NCBI RefSeq assembly: GCF_000969605.1
Contig: NZ_JZUE01000039.1
Span: forward strand, 1 to 37,485
Origin: Aquincola tertiaricarbonis
Lineage (GTDB): Bacteria; Pseudomonadota; Gammaproteobacteria; Burkholderiales; Burkholderiaceae_C
Reading direction: 5' to 3'
Length of the DNA: 37,485 bases
Each line of letters begins with the position of its first letter. Position 1 is the stretch's first letter. The notes below the pieces were generated by a model, which was not told the DNA's origin, made no database searches, and was given only the letters and a program-made list of their open reading frames with translations. This document shows, in pieces, positions 25,348 to 33,154 of the stretch. Both the position numbers and the translations under genes were made by a program.

Positions 25348-25422
25348 AGTCCCTGCCCGGAAGTTGGCAGGACTGGTCAATGACCACCCCGCGGGGTGGG
25401 AGCCGTCACGAGTCCGGACTCG
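25348..25422 (+). other. Structured leader with three consecutive hairpins
   Basis: Within the leader before the transglycosylase lie AGTCCCTGCC/GGCAGGACT (25348-25357 with 25366-25374, one bulge), the perfect palindrome CCACCCCGCGGGGTGG (25384-25399) and the perfect palindrome CGAGTCCGGACTCG (25409-25422). The tight row of three suggests a structured RNA or protein-binding region. I do not recognise a known riboswitch class. Confidence 0.4.
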
Positions 25423-25508
25423 AAAGCGCGGCAAGTTATCACGGTTGCCCCTGGCAGCCCGGACCGCTCCCAGCGGACCTGGCCGCCGGCAACCGACGAA
25501 GGGACACG

Positions 25509-26372
25509 ATGAAATTGCTTCGCACTGTCCGCGCCATCAGGACCTCTCTCGGCGTGTTCATCCGCGATGTGGGCCATGGCCTGCTGGAAGTCAGCCACAA
25601 CACGCTGGCGCTGGTGGGTCTGGCCGTGGTCGCGGCGCTGGTCTTCGCCGGCGGCCGCGCCGATCTGCGCCACCAGGTGGAACAGGCCGCCTTCGACTGG
25701 CTGCAGTCGCGCCACGAGGCGCGCGCCGAGTCCGACGGCAACATGCTGGTGTCCCTGAGCGAGCCGGACGCGGTCGCGCGCGCCACCGCCGCCGACCCCA
25801 AGGGCCTGACGCGCCAGCAGGCGGCCATCGCCAACTGGCTGTCGCGCCGCTATCGCGTGGCGCCGGAACCGGTCAGCCGCCTGGTGCAGGAAGCCTGGCA
25901 TGTCGGCCAGCGCGCCGGGCTCGACCCCACGCTGATCCTGGCCATCGTCGCCATTGAATCCAGCTTCAACCCCTTTGCGCAAAGCGCTGTCGGCGCCCAG
26001 GGCCTGATGCAGGTGATGACCCGGGTGCATGACGACAAGTACCAGGCTTTCGGCGGCATCCATGCCGCGTTCGATCCGGTCACCAACCTGCGCGTGGGCG
26101 TGCAGGTGCTCAAGGAGTGCATCGCACGCGCCGGCGGCCTGGAAGCCGGCCTGCGCTACTACGTGGGCGCCGCCAACTTCGCCGACGACGGCGGCTACGC
26201 CGGCAAGGTGCTGGCCGAGCAGTCCAACCTGCAGCGCGTTGCCAGCGGCAAGGGCGTTCCGGTGAATGCGCCCATCACTCCTGCCGTGACCGCCACGCGC
26301 GAGCCTGCCAGTCCCGCTGCGCCGGTCGAGCCCAAGGCCGACCAGCCCGAGCAGGTGGCGCTGCTCGACTAG
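25509..26372 (+). CDS. Lytic transglycosylase with SLT domain
   Basis: A 287-residue membrane-anchored peptidoglycan lytic enzyme. An N-terminal helix spans about 32-49. The SLT/goose-lysozyme-like domain starts near 115, with the catalytic glutamate E150 in IVAIESSFNPFAQS and the following GAQGLMQVM. Later motifs are NLRVGVQVLKECI and LRYYVGAANF. The C-terminal tail is Pro/Ala-rich. The ATG at 25509 has AAGGGA closely upstream; a longer frame from 25380 runs through the hairpin leader and is not credible. It is followed by the riboswitch of glyA. Confidence 0.9.
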   Translation: MKLLRTVRAIRTSLGVFIRDVGHGLLEVSHNTLALVGLAVVAALVFAGGRADLRHQVEQAAFDWLQSRHEARAESDGNMLVSLSEPDAVARATAADPKGLTRQQAAIANWLSRRYRVAPEPVSRLVQEAWHVGQRAGLDPTLILAIVAIESSFNPFAQSAVGAQGLMQVMTRVHDDKYQAFGGIHAAFDPVTNLRVGVQVLKECIARAGGLEAGLRYYVGAANFADDGGYAGKVLAEQSNLQRVASGKGVPVNAPITPAVTATREPASPAAPVEPKADQPEQVALLD

Positions 26373-26417
26373 CCCCCGGCCGCCGGCCGGCCGCGTGCGA
26401 GGGGATACACTCTCGGT

Positions 26418-26515
26418 CCGCGCGACTGGCGATAGGGCCTTGCCACAGGCCCGAGGTGGATGACCACCGTGGAGCGCGGGCGGCTGCAAACGCCGTGTCC
26501 GCCGTTCGCCTGGGC
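26418..26515 (+). promoter_or_regulatory. ZTP (pfl) riboswitch upstream of glyA
   Basis: P1 is CCGCGC (26418-26423) with GCGCGG (26474-26479). Inside it lie the conserved GACTGGCG, an extra hairpin GGGCCT/AGGCCC, GGTGG-ATGA-CCACC, and GGAGCG at the 3' side. The second conserved part CGCCTGGGC (26507-26515) can form the pseudoknot with the GGCG of the first. All match the pfl/ZTP motif, which senses ZMP/ZTP (AICAR nucleotides) as a sign of 10-formyl-tetrahydrofolate shortage and is known before glyA and other folate genes. A TACACT -10-like box lies at 26406-26411. Confidence 0.92.
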
Positions 26516-26530
26516 AGCCCTGTAAAGCTG

Positions 26531-26580
26531 CGCCGTCACGATCGACGGCGGGCGGCGACCGGGGTCTTCAACTCTGAAGA
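26531..26580 (+). promoter_or_regulatory. Expression-platform hairpins of the glyA riboswitch
   Basis: CGCCGTC (26531-26537) pairs with GACGGCG (26544-26550). TCTTCA (26565-26570) pairs with TGAAGA (26575-26580), whose last base starts the AAGGA ribosome site of glyA. There is no T-run, so control of translation initiation is more likely than termination. Confidence 0.4.
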
Positions 26581-26589
26581 AGGACTGCC

Positions 26590-27837
26590 ATGTTCGACCG
26601 GAACCACTCCACCATCGCCCAGATCGATCCCGATCTCTGGACCGCCATCCAGGCGGAAAACCGCCGCCAGGAAGAGCACATCGAGCTCATCGCGTCGGAA
26701 AACTACACCAGCCCGGCCGTGATGGCCGCTCAGGGCTCGCAGCTCACCAACAAGTACGCCGAGGGCTACCCTGGCAAGCGCTACTACGGCGGCTGCGAGA
26801 ACGTCGACGTGGTGGAGCAGCTGGCCATCGACCGGGTCAAGCAGCTCTTCGGCGCCGAACACGCGAACGTCCAGCCCAACTCGGGCTCGCAGGCCAACCA
26901 GGCCGTGTTCTTCGGGCTGTTGCAGCCCGGCGACACCATCATGGGCATGAGCCTGGCCGAAGGTGGCCACCTCACCCACGGCATGCCGCTGAACATGAGC
27001 GGCAAGTGGTTCAAGGTGGTGAGCTATGGCCTCGATGCGAACGAAGCCATCGACTATGACGCGATGGAGCGCCTGGCTCACGAGCACAAGCCCAAGCTGA
27101 TCATCGCCGGCGCCTCTGCCTACGCCTTGCGCATCGACTTCGAACGCTTCGCCAAGGTGGCCAAGGCGGTTGGCGCCTACTTCATGGTGGACATGGCGCA
27201 CTACGCCGGCCTGATCGCCGCCGGCGTCTATCCGAATCCGGTGCCTCATGCCGACGTGGTCACGTCCACCACGCACAAGAGCCTGCGCGGGCCCCGCGGC
27301 GGCATCATCCTGATGAAGGATGCCGTGGCCAAGCAGATCAACAGCGCCATCTTCCCCGGCATCCAGGGCGGCCCGCTGATGCACGTCATCGCCGGCAAGG
27401 CCGTCGCCTTCAAGGAAGCGCTGACGCCGGAGTTCAAGGCCTACCAGCAGCAGGTGGTCAAGAACGCCGCGGCGCTGGCGGAAACGCTGATCGAGCGCGG
27501 GCTGCGCATCGTCAGCGGCCGCACCGAGAGCCATGTGATGCTGGTCGACCTGCGCCCCAAGGGCCTGACCGGCAGGGAGGCGGAAGCCATCCTCGGCCGC
27601 GCCCACATGACCTGCAACAAGAACGGCATCCCCAACGATCCGCAAAAGCCGATGGTCACCAGCGGCATCCGCCTCGGCAGCCCGGCCTTCACCACCCGCG
27701 GCTTCCGGGAGGAGCAGGCCCGCCAGACCGGTCATCTCATCGCGGATGTGCTGGACCGTCCCAACGACGAAGCGGTGCTCCAGCAGGTGCGGGACAAGGT
27801 GGCGGTCCTGACGCGCGAGTTCCCGGTCTACCGCTGA
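26590..27837 (+). CDS. glyA: Serine hydroxymethyltransferase
   Basis: A 415-residue PLP enzyme that interconverts serine and glycine while loading one-carbon units onto tetrahydrofolate. The PLP lysine is K230 in [16 protein letters not shown]. Other family parts are [32 protein letters not shown] and [14 protein letters not shown]. The length equals that of other proteobacterial GlyA. AAGGA (26580-26584) precedes the ATG. The ZTP riboswitch upstream links expression to one-carbon status, and nrdR follows after 19 bases. Confidence 0.98.
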   Translation: MFDRNHSTIAQIDPDLWTAIQAENRRQEEHIELIASENYTSPAVMAAQGSQLTNKYAEGYPGKRYYGGCENVDVVEQLAIDRVKQLFGAEHANVQPNSGSQANQAVFFGLLQPGDTIMGMSLAEGGHLTHGMPLNMSGKWFKVVSYGLDANEAIDYDAMERLAHEHKPKLIIAGASAYALRIDFERFAKVAKAVGAYFMVDMAHYAGLIAAGVYPNPVPHADVVTSTTHKSLRGPRGGIILMKDAVAKQINSAIFPGIQGGPLMHVIAGKAVAFKEALTPEFKAYQQQVVKNAAALAETLIERGLRIVSGRTESHVMLVDLRPKGLTGREAEAILGRAHMTCNKNGIPNDPQKPMVTSGIRLGSPAFTTRGFREEQARQTGHLIADVLDRPNDEAVLQQVRDKVAVLTREFPVYR

Positions 27838-27856
27838 TCGCGCCGGCCGCCGCTGC

Positions 27857-28300
27857 ATGCGCTGCCCGTTCTGCAGTCACCCCGAGACGCAGGTCGCCGA
27901 GACCCGCGACTCCGACGAAGGCGATGTGATTCGCCGGCGGCGGCGCTGCCTGGGCTGCGAGAAGCGATTCACCACTTACGAACGGCCCGAAATCGCCATG
28001 CCGTCGGTGGTGAAAAAGGGCGGCGCCCGCGTCGACTTTGAGAGCGCCAAATTGCGAGGCTCCATGCTGCTGGCCCTGCGCAAGCGCCCGGTGAGCATGG
28101 AGCAGTTGGACGCAGCGATCGAGCGCATCGAGGAAGTGCTGCGGACCAGCGGCGCCAAGGAACTGCCTTCCACGCGCCTGGGCGAATTGGTGATGCGCGA
28201 ATTGAAGAAGATCGACAAGGTGGCCTACGTCCGATTTGCTTCGGTCTATCGAAGCTTTGAAGATGTCGACGAATTCCGCCAATTGATTCGCGATATTTGA
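27857..28300 (+). CDS. nrdR: Transcriptional repressor NrdR
   Basis: A 147-residue zinc-ribbon/ATP-cone repressor of ribonucleotide reductase genes. The zinc ligands are C3, C6, C31 and C34. The R-rich stretch [19 protein letters not shown] is diagnostic, and the ATP-cone follows from about residue 48 ([19 protein letters not shown]). It lies 19 bases after glyA in the same direction, the usual order in Burkholderiales. Confidence 0.97.
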   Translation: MRCPFCSHPETQVAETRDSDEGDVIRRRRRCLGCEKRFTTYERPEIAMPSVVKKGGARVDFESAKLRGSMLLALRKRPVSMEQLDAAIERIEEVLRTSGAKELPSTRLGELVMRELKKIDKVAYVRFASVYRSFEDVDEFRQLIRDI

Positions 28301-28364
28301 TCCCGAGACTGCGGGCCGGGCCCACCTAGGAGGGATGTCCTGCTCCGAGCGCCGTCCTAGATTT

Positions 28365-28387
28365 GCATCACCTCAACAAGGTGATGC
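28365..28387 (+). promoter_or_regulatory. Hairpin covering the ribosome site of the first minor pilin gene
   Basis: GCATCACC (28365-28372) pairs perfectly with GGTGATGC (28380-28387) around a 7-base loop. The 3' arm holds part of the AAGG ribosome site and the first of two candidate ATG codons (28384). The likely start, 28390, lies 3 bases beyond. This could restrain translation of the first gene of the pilin operon. Confidence 0.45.
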
Positions 28388-28389
28388 AC

Positions 28390-28935
28390 ATGACGACGCA
28401 GCCCCAATTCCGCACATCCCGATTCGCTCGCGGCGCGACCGCAGTGGAGGCCGTATTGGTCGCCGCCCTGATGGCCGTTCTGATGGGTCTTGCGATGCCC
28501 GCTTTCCTGGCCAGCATCGAGCGACACCACGTGGAAGGCGTGACCGCGCAATTCAAGGCGGACGTGCGCTATGCGTACTCAGAGGCCATTGCACGGGGCG
28601 CTCCAGTTCATCTGACCTTCGCGCAGACACCGGCAGGCAGCTGCTACGTCATCGCCACGCCGCTGCCCTGCCCGTGTGACACCACCGGCCAGGCAGCCTG
28701 CCGCCACTCCTCAGAAACCTTGCGCACGGCACTGCTGCCCCGGTCTTCCGGCATCAAGCTCACGGCGAACATCGCCAAGATGACGTTCGATGGCCGACGC
28801 AACACCGTCACGCCGGCTGCGGCGATCGACATCACCTCGAACGGCCGTGCCTCGTTGCAGGCGATCGTGAACATCGTCGGCCGCACGCGTGTCTGCGACC
28901 CCGTGGGCACCAACGCGGGCCACGCCCCTTGCTGA
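28390..28935 (+). CDS. GspH/FimT-family minor pseudopilin, first copy
   Basis: A 181-residue type IV pilin-like protein. The prepilin leader ends at G15, with mature sequence ATAVEAVLVAALMAVLMGL and the E+5 glutamate at E20. The hydrophobic N-terminal helix runs to about 45. The body carries a cysteine cluster (SCYVIATPLPCPCDTTGQAAC) and another pair at the C-terminus (RVCDPVGTNAGHAPC). A second protein with the same plan is encoded at 29451. Start 28390 is chosen for spacing from AAGG; 28384 and a TTG at 28363 are alternatives. It is the first gene of a minor pilin operon. Confidence 0.8.
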   Translation: MTTQPQFRTSRFARGATAVEAVLVAALMAVLMGLAMPAFLASIERHHVEGVTAQFKADVRYAYSEAIARGAPVHLTFAQTPAGSCYVIATPLPCPCDTTGQAACRHSSETLRTALLPRSSGIKLTANIAKMTFDGRRNTVTPAAAIDITSNGRASLQAIVNIVGRTRVCDPVGTNAGHAPC

Positions 28936-29001
28936 CGGACAAGCGGTGCCCGCCGGCCGACAGGCGGCACCGAGAACCGTGAAACTGTTCACGAATCTCA
29001 A

Positions 29002-29007
29002 CATAAT
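29002..29007 (+). promoter_or_regulatory. -10 box CATAAT upstream of pilE
   Basis: CATAAT is preceded by GTGAAA (28979-28984) with a 17-base spacer, and lies 9 bases before the pilE ATG. It may be an internal promoter giving a nearly leaderless message. Confidence 0.35.
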
Positions 29008-29016
29008 GGTGCGGTC

Positions 29017-29445
29017 ATGCCACAGTCGCTTTCCCTTCCTCGGGGCTTCACGCTGGTGGAGCTGCTGGTCGTCATGGCCATCGTGGCGATCCTTGCCGCG
29101 ATCGGGCTGCCGACGTTCACCGAATCGGTGCGCAAAGCCCGCCGCGCCGATGCGGTGATGCTGTTGACCGGTATCCAGCAATCGCAGGAACGGTTCCGGG
29201 CCAACAACGCGAGCTATGCCTCAACGCTCGAGCAACTGGCCGGCGCGCCGCGCCAGACCGACCATTACGTCGGCTCGATCAGCGCCTCCGGCGCCACCGG
29301 CTACACCCTCACTGCCACGGCACGCAGCACATCGCCCCAATCGTCCGACAGCGCGTGCCGTGTCATGTCGCTGCGCATGACGGCCGGTGGCAACGTCGTC
29401 TACCTGGATGCGGACCAGACCGGATCCCGATGCTGGGTGCGCTGA
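29017..29445 (+). CDS. pilE: Type IV pilin-like protein, PilE type
   Basis: A 142-residue pilin. The short leader MPQSLSLPRG is followed by FTLVELLVVMAIVAILAAIG, with cleavage after G10 and E+5 at E15. The remainder fits the ComP/PilE-like minor pilin family (RRADAVMLLTGIQQSQERFRANNASYA) and has two late cysteines (C113 region and C139 region) likely to be bonded. It probably contributes to pilus assembly or DNA uptake. An 81-bp gap separates it from the upstream pseudopilin, and 5 bp separate it from the next gene. Confidence 0.85.
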   Translation: MPQSLSLPRGFTLVELLVVMAIVAILAAIGLPTFTESVRKARRADAVMLLTGIQQSQERFRANNASYASTLEQLAGAPRQTDHYVGSISASGATGYTLTATARSTSPQSSDSACRVMSLRMTAGGNVVYLDADQTGSRCWVR

Positions 29446-29450
29446 AGACC

Positions 29451-30026
29451 ATGCACGCCGCCGCCGTCCACTCATCGGGTCGTTGCCTGCAGCGGGGACT
29501 CACGTTGGTGGAGCTGATCGTCACGCTGGTCATCGTGGGCGTGCTGCTGACGCTGGCGGTACCTTCCTTCAGCGAGGCTGTCGCACGAGAAAGGCTCAGG
29601 GGTGTCAACGCCCAGTTGGTGACCGACCTGAAGTTCGCCCGCTCGGAAGCCATCCAACGCGGTGAAGCGGTGCGCGTCGATTTCAGGAGCAATCCGTCGG
29701 CATCTTGTTATGCCATCTACGCCATCAATGCGGGAGGCACATGCGATTGCCTCCAGGGCACGGAGCAATGCGTAGCCGGCGAAAACGGCGTGCAAGTCGA
29801 ATTGCTCAAGATCGTTGCATTGCCGCAAGGTCAAGGCGTCAGCCTGACGACGCAACCGAGCGCGATCATCATCAACCAGGAACGCGCCTTCCATACCGCC
29901 GAATTGGTGGTGACGTTGACGGGACAGCGCGGCACGCAACTGATGACGTCGCTCTCGACCCGGGGAAGCATCGTCACTTGCAGCCCGAACGCAACCATGC
30001 CCGGAGTGCCCGCATGCCCGCTGTGA
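29451..30026 (+). CDS. GspH/FimT-family minor pseudopilin, second copy
   Basis: A 191-residue prepilin. The leader ends at G16 and the mature start is LTLVELIVTLVIVGVLLTLA, with E21 as the E+5 residue. GspH-like features follow (VPSFSEAVARERLRGVNAQLVTDLKFARSEAIQRG). The cysteine pattern SCYAIYAINAGGTCDCLQ then TEQC, and the two C-terminal cysteines, parallel the protein at 28390. The ATG at 29451 has GAAG upstream; an alternative ATG at 29430 would overlap pilE. The stop overlaps pilW by 13 bases. Confidence 0.82.
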   Translation: MHAAAVHSSGRCLQRGLTLVELIVTLVIVGVLLTLAVPSFSEAVARERLRGVNAQLVTDLKFARSEAIQRGEAVRVDFRSNPSASCYAIYAINAGGTCDCLQGTEQCVAGENGVQVELLKIVALPQGQGVSLTTQPSAIIINQERAFHTAELVVTLTGQRGTQLMTSLSTRGSIVTCSPNATMPGVPACPL

Positions 30027-30667
30027 AGCATCTGCCCATGCAACAGCGGCAGCGCGGTCTGTCGCTGGTGGAGTTGATGGTGGGCATCACCGTCGGACTC
30101 TTCATCGTGGCCGCCGCCGCGATGATGGCCAGCGGTCAACTCGGAGACAACCGTCGGCTGATGCTCGAACTGCAGGTGCAACAGGAACTGCGCTCGGCGG
30201 TCGACCTGATGAACCGGGACCTCCGGCGCGCCAGTGGCTGGGACCAGGCCGGCCTTGGCGTGTGGCGGCCCAACAACCTGAACGTTCTGCCCAACCCCAC
30301 CGTGCCGGTGAGCACCTCTGCAGGCAATGCCATCCAGTACAGCTACATCGTGGCCGGCAATGCGACGCCATCGGGCTTTCGGCTCCGGGACAGCGCATTG
30401 CAGATGCTGGTGGGCGAAGTCTGGCAACCCATCACCGATGTGCAGACGGTCGTGGTCCAGGACTTCGCGCTGGATCTGCGCGAGCAGCAAGTGAGCTTGG
30501 CGGACTACTGCACCAACGGTTGCAGCTATGGATCTTGCCCGGAGCTCAAGGTGCGCACCTTGGACATTGCGCTCGTCGCCAGCTCGCCGCGGGACGCGAC
30601 GATCCAGCGGACCTTGAGAAGCACGCTGCGGATGCCGAACGATCGCGTGGTGGGAGCATGTCCGTGA
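30014..30667 (+). CDS. pilW: Type IV pilus minor pilin PilW
   Basis: A 217-residue prepilin with leader MPAVKHLPMQQRQRG, then LSLVELMVGITVGLFIVAAA; E20 is the E+5 residue. The pattern MNRDLRRASGWDQAG after the helix is typical of PilW. A Cys group (CTNGCSYGSC) and a terminal ACP suggest disulfides. GGAG (30003-30006) precedes the ATG, which lies within the end of the previous gene. It is shorter than many PilW proteins. Its stop overlaps pilX by 10 bases. Confidence 0.85.
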   Translation: MPAVKHLPMQQRQRGLSLVELMVGITVGLFIVAAAAMMASGQLGDNRRLMLELQVQQELRSAVDLMNRDLRRASGWDQAGLGVWRPNNLNVLPNPTVPVSTSAGNAIQYSYIVAGNATPSGFRLRDSALQMLVGEVWQPITDVQTVVVQDFALDLREQQVSLADYCTNGCSYGSCPELKVRTLDIALVASSPRDATIQRTLRSTLRMPNDRVVGACP

Positions 30668-31932
30668 ATCACCTGAAATCACCGGAAGGCAGAGGCAGGC
30701 AGCGCGGTGCAGCCACGCTGGTGATCGTGATGGTGCTGTTCTTCCTCGTGCTGCTGGTGGCCGCGTATTCGGCACGCACCCTGATCTTCGAGCAGCGGAC
30801 TTCAGCCAACCAGTACCGTTCCGCACAGGCCTACGAGGCGGCGCAGGGCGGTCTAGAGTGGGCGCTGGCGATGTTGAACAGCAACCAGCGGATCGACGCC
30901 AACTGCCTCCCGACGCAGGACCCGACCTTCGACACTTTCCGCGAGCGCTACCTCGCCGTGGAGGTGGACAACGACCGCGTCCGGCCCGCGACCACCGGCG
31001 TTGGCCGTTTCGCCGGCTGTACCCGCGCGCAGGAAGGCTGGCGCTGCACTTGCCCGACCGCTGACGTGGCGTCGCTGACGCCGGAGCCGACCAGCACATC
31101 CGCCTTCATCGTCGCCATGCGACCCTGGCTCTCGTCCACGCCAGCGGAGCCGTTGCGCATTTCCTCGCGTGCATGCTCCAGCGGCAACGACCAGCGGTGT
31201 TATGCAGGCGGCACCAGCAACTCGGATGCGACGTCCCTCCAGTCCATGCAGGTCGCGCTGGTGCCCGTGGTGCGGCAGCCACCGATCGCGGCGATCACTG
31301 TTCTCGGCGAAGCCATCGCTCCTCCGGCAACCGTGCTGCTCGTCAACCGGGATGCGGGCAGCAGTGCCCTCGCCCTGCATGCGGGAGGCGGCATCGTGGG
31401 AACGCCCACGGTCGTCGGTCTCGGCGGTGCCCCGCCGGAGGACGCGGTGCGCGCGAATGACACCACGATGGGCGGGGCGCTCCGCTTCTTCAGTCGCTTC
31501 ACCGGGGTGTCACAGACCACCTACCGCAAGATGCCTGGCGTCAGCAACTTCGATTGCCAAGGCCAGCCTTGTGACGGCGCGCTGCTGGCCGCGGCAGCGG
31601 CCGGCAGCCGGATGTTCTACGTGGTCGGCGATCTGACGCTGCCGGCCGGCACCACGCTCGGCACGCCGGACAAGCCAGTGTTCCTTGCGGTGCAGGGACG
31701 CCTGACGCTTGAAGGCCTCACCGAGATCAACGGGCTGGTCTATGCCCTGGGCCTGGCGTGGGTGAACGCCGCCACCGCCTCTTCGATCCGCGGCGGCGTA
31801 CTCGTGCAAGACGATTGCTGCGCGGGCGTGACCGGCTCGGCGAGCATCGTCTACGACCGCGATGTGCTCACCCGGCTGCAATTGAGCGCCGGCGCCTATG
31901 CCCGGGTGCCCGGTAGTTGGCAGGATCGCTGA
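30658..31932 (+). CDS. pilX: PilX-like pilus assembly protein with a large C-terminal domain
   Basis: A 424-residue protein. The N-terminal PilX_N-type segment (GAATLVIVMVLFFLVLLVAAYSARTLIFEQ) lacks the E+5 residue, as usual for PilX, and is followed by YRSAQAYEAAQGGLEWALAML. The long C-terminal part, far beyond the usual PilX size, has repeated beta-strand patterns (GGGIVGTPTVVGLGG, MFYVVGDLTLPAG, VFLAVQGRLTLEGLTEINGL) that look like a right-handed beta-helix or adhesin-like domain. GGAG almost touches the ATG, so translation is probably coupled to pilW. Confidence 0.82.
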   Translation: MSVNHLKSPEGRGRQRGAATLVIVMVLFFLVLLVAAYSARTLIFEQRTSANQYRSAQAYEAAQGGLEWALAMLNSNQRIDANCLPTQDPTFDTFRERYLAVEVDNDRVRPATTGVGRFAGCTRAQEGWRCTCPTADVASLTPEPTSTSAFIVAMRPWLSSTPAEPLRISSRACSSGNDQRCYAGGTSNSDATSLQSMQVALVPVVRQPPIAAITVLGEAIAPPATVLLVNRDAGSSALALHAGGGIVGTPTVVGLGGAPPEDAVRANDTTMGGALRFFSRFTGVSQTTYRKMPGVSNFDCQGQPCDGALLAAAAAGSRMFYVVGDLTLPAGTTLGTPDKPVFLAVQGRLTLEGLTEINGLVYALGLAWVNAATASSIRGGVLVQDDCCAGVTGSASIVYDRDVLTRLQLSAGAYARVPGSWQDR

Positions 31933-31944
31933 AAGGCGGCTTCG

Positions 31945-33114
31945 ATGATGGCGACAAAAAGGCGCTCACACGCCCCCTCCCGCGACCGCCAGGCGGGCGT
32001 CACCCTGGTGGAAGCGCTGGTGGCGTTTTTCGTCATGGCACTGGGCATGCTGGCCGCGGTCGGTACGCAGATGTCATTGCGGTTGAGCAACGACGTGGCG
32101 AAGCAGCGCTCGGAAGCCGTGCGGCTTGCGCAGAACGACCTGGACGTCGCGCGCTCGTTCGTCACGATGGAATCGTCCGCAGGGCTGCGCAGTTACCAGG
32201 ACATCGTGCCGACCGCCGAGTCAACGCCGCTCCCCTTCGCGGGCACCAATGCCAGCTACTTCTTCGATCGCACGGTACCGCTGAACACGCCGTTTCCGTT
32301 CCGCGCCATCACGGCGCAGGTCACCTGGGCGGACCGGCAAGGCACCACCCATCCCGTGCGGCTGGACACGATCGTTGCCGGCATCGATCCGGCGTTGTCA
32401 GGCTATCTGAGCCTCACGCCAGACGGTCAGCCGTCGGCCGTTCGCAGCCGAACGAACAGCCGGCTGCCGCCCTGGGTGCGCGATCTCCAGGACGGCCGCA
32501 GCGTGTTCAAGCCCCCCGGCTCCACCACCGTGGCTTGGATCTTCGACAACCGCAGCGGTGTCATCACGTCCCGGTGCGTGGTGCCCACGGACCGCACCAC
32601 CGAGAGCCTGACGGCCGCGGACCTGGCGGCCTGCCCCATCGCGCCGATCGCCGGGCGGCTGGTGGCGGGCTATGTGTGGTTCTCGCTGGCATCCCCACCG
32701 AATGCTGACGTCCCGTCGAGCGAAGCCTTTCCGGTGCAGCCAAGCTTCACCTTCGCCAGCACCAACACGCCGACGGCCGAATGCTTCGACGACTCTGCAG
32801 CGGTGCGAAGTCCGTTGCGCATCGAGTACTACTGCGCTGTGTTTCCGTCGGTCGTGGGCGGCCCATGGTCGGGTTACCTGTCGATGGCGCCTGGCACCTA
32901 CTGGCGTGGCGAGGCGGCAGCATTCCAGCTGTGCCGGTACAGCGCGGACCTCGACGGCTCGCAGTCGATCAGCAACCGCGAGCATCCGCTGGACTACGTC
33001 AACGTGACCGAGAACCTGCTCAATCAGAACTTCCTGGTCATTTTGCGCAGCCAGAGCTGCCCGGTCGGTCCAGGGGCGAACAGCACGGCCCAGCACGATC
33101 CACGTCCCAGCTGA
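31945..33114 (+). CDS. pilV: PilV-like minor pilin with an extended body
   Basis: A 389-residue prepilin. The leader ends at G18 and VTLVEALVAFFVMALGMLAA follows, with E23 as E+5. The segment SNDVAKQRSEAVRLAQNDLDVARSF is typical of PilV. The remaining 300 residues are much longer than standard PilV and carry several Cys residues (ECFDD, YYCAVFP, FQLCRYS, SQSCP). AAGG lies 9 bases before the ATG at 31945. No pilY1 follows; the next gene is ribD, 40 bp on. Confidence 0.8.
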   Translation: MMATKRRSHAPSRDRQAGVTLVEALVAFFVMALGMLAAVGTQMSLRLSNDVAKQRSEAVRLAQNDLDVARSFVTMESSAGLRSYQDIVPTAESTPLPFAGTNASYFFDRTVPLNTPFPFRAITAQVTWADRQGTTHPVRLDTIVAGIDPALSGYLSLTPDGQPSAVRSRTNSRLPPWVRDLQDGRSVFKPPGSTTVAWIFDNRSGVITSRCVVPTDRTTESLTAADLAACPIAPIAGRLVAGYVWFSLASPPNADVPSSEAFPVQPSFTFASTNTPTAECFDDSAAVRSPLRIEYYCAVFPSVVGGPWSGYLSMAPGTYWRGEAAAFQLCRYSADLDGSQSISNREHPLDYVNVTENLLNQNFLVILRSQSCPVGPGANSTAQHDPRPS

Positions 33115-33142
33115 GCAGTCCGCGCGAGTGGCGCCGCTGGTC

Positions 33143-33148
33143 GACAAT
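33143..33148 (+). promoter_or_regulatory. -10 box GACAAT, 6 nt before ribD (leaderless candidate)
   Basis: GACAAT ends 6 bases before the ATG at 33155, with no ribosome site between. The gap between pilV and ribD is too short for an FMN riboswitch, so this box is the best candidate for a separate ribD promoter. Confidence 0.4.
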
Positions 33149-33154
33149 CAGGGC

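Noticed and set aside
26373-26589. Glycine riboswitch upstream of glyA
   Set aside because: The tandem glycine aptamer motifs are missing, while the ZTP/pfl motif fits in all main parts.
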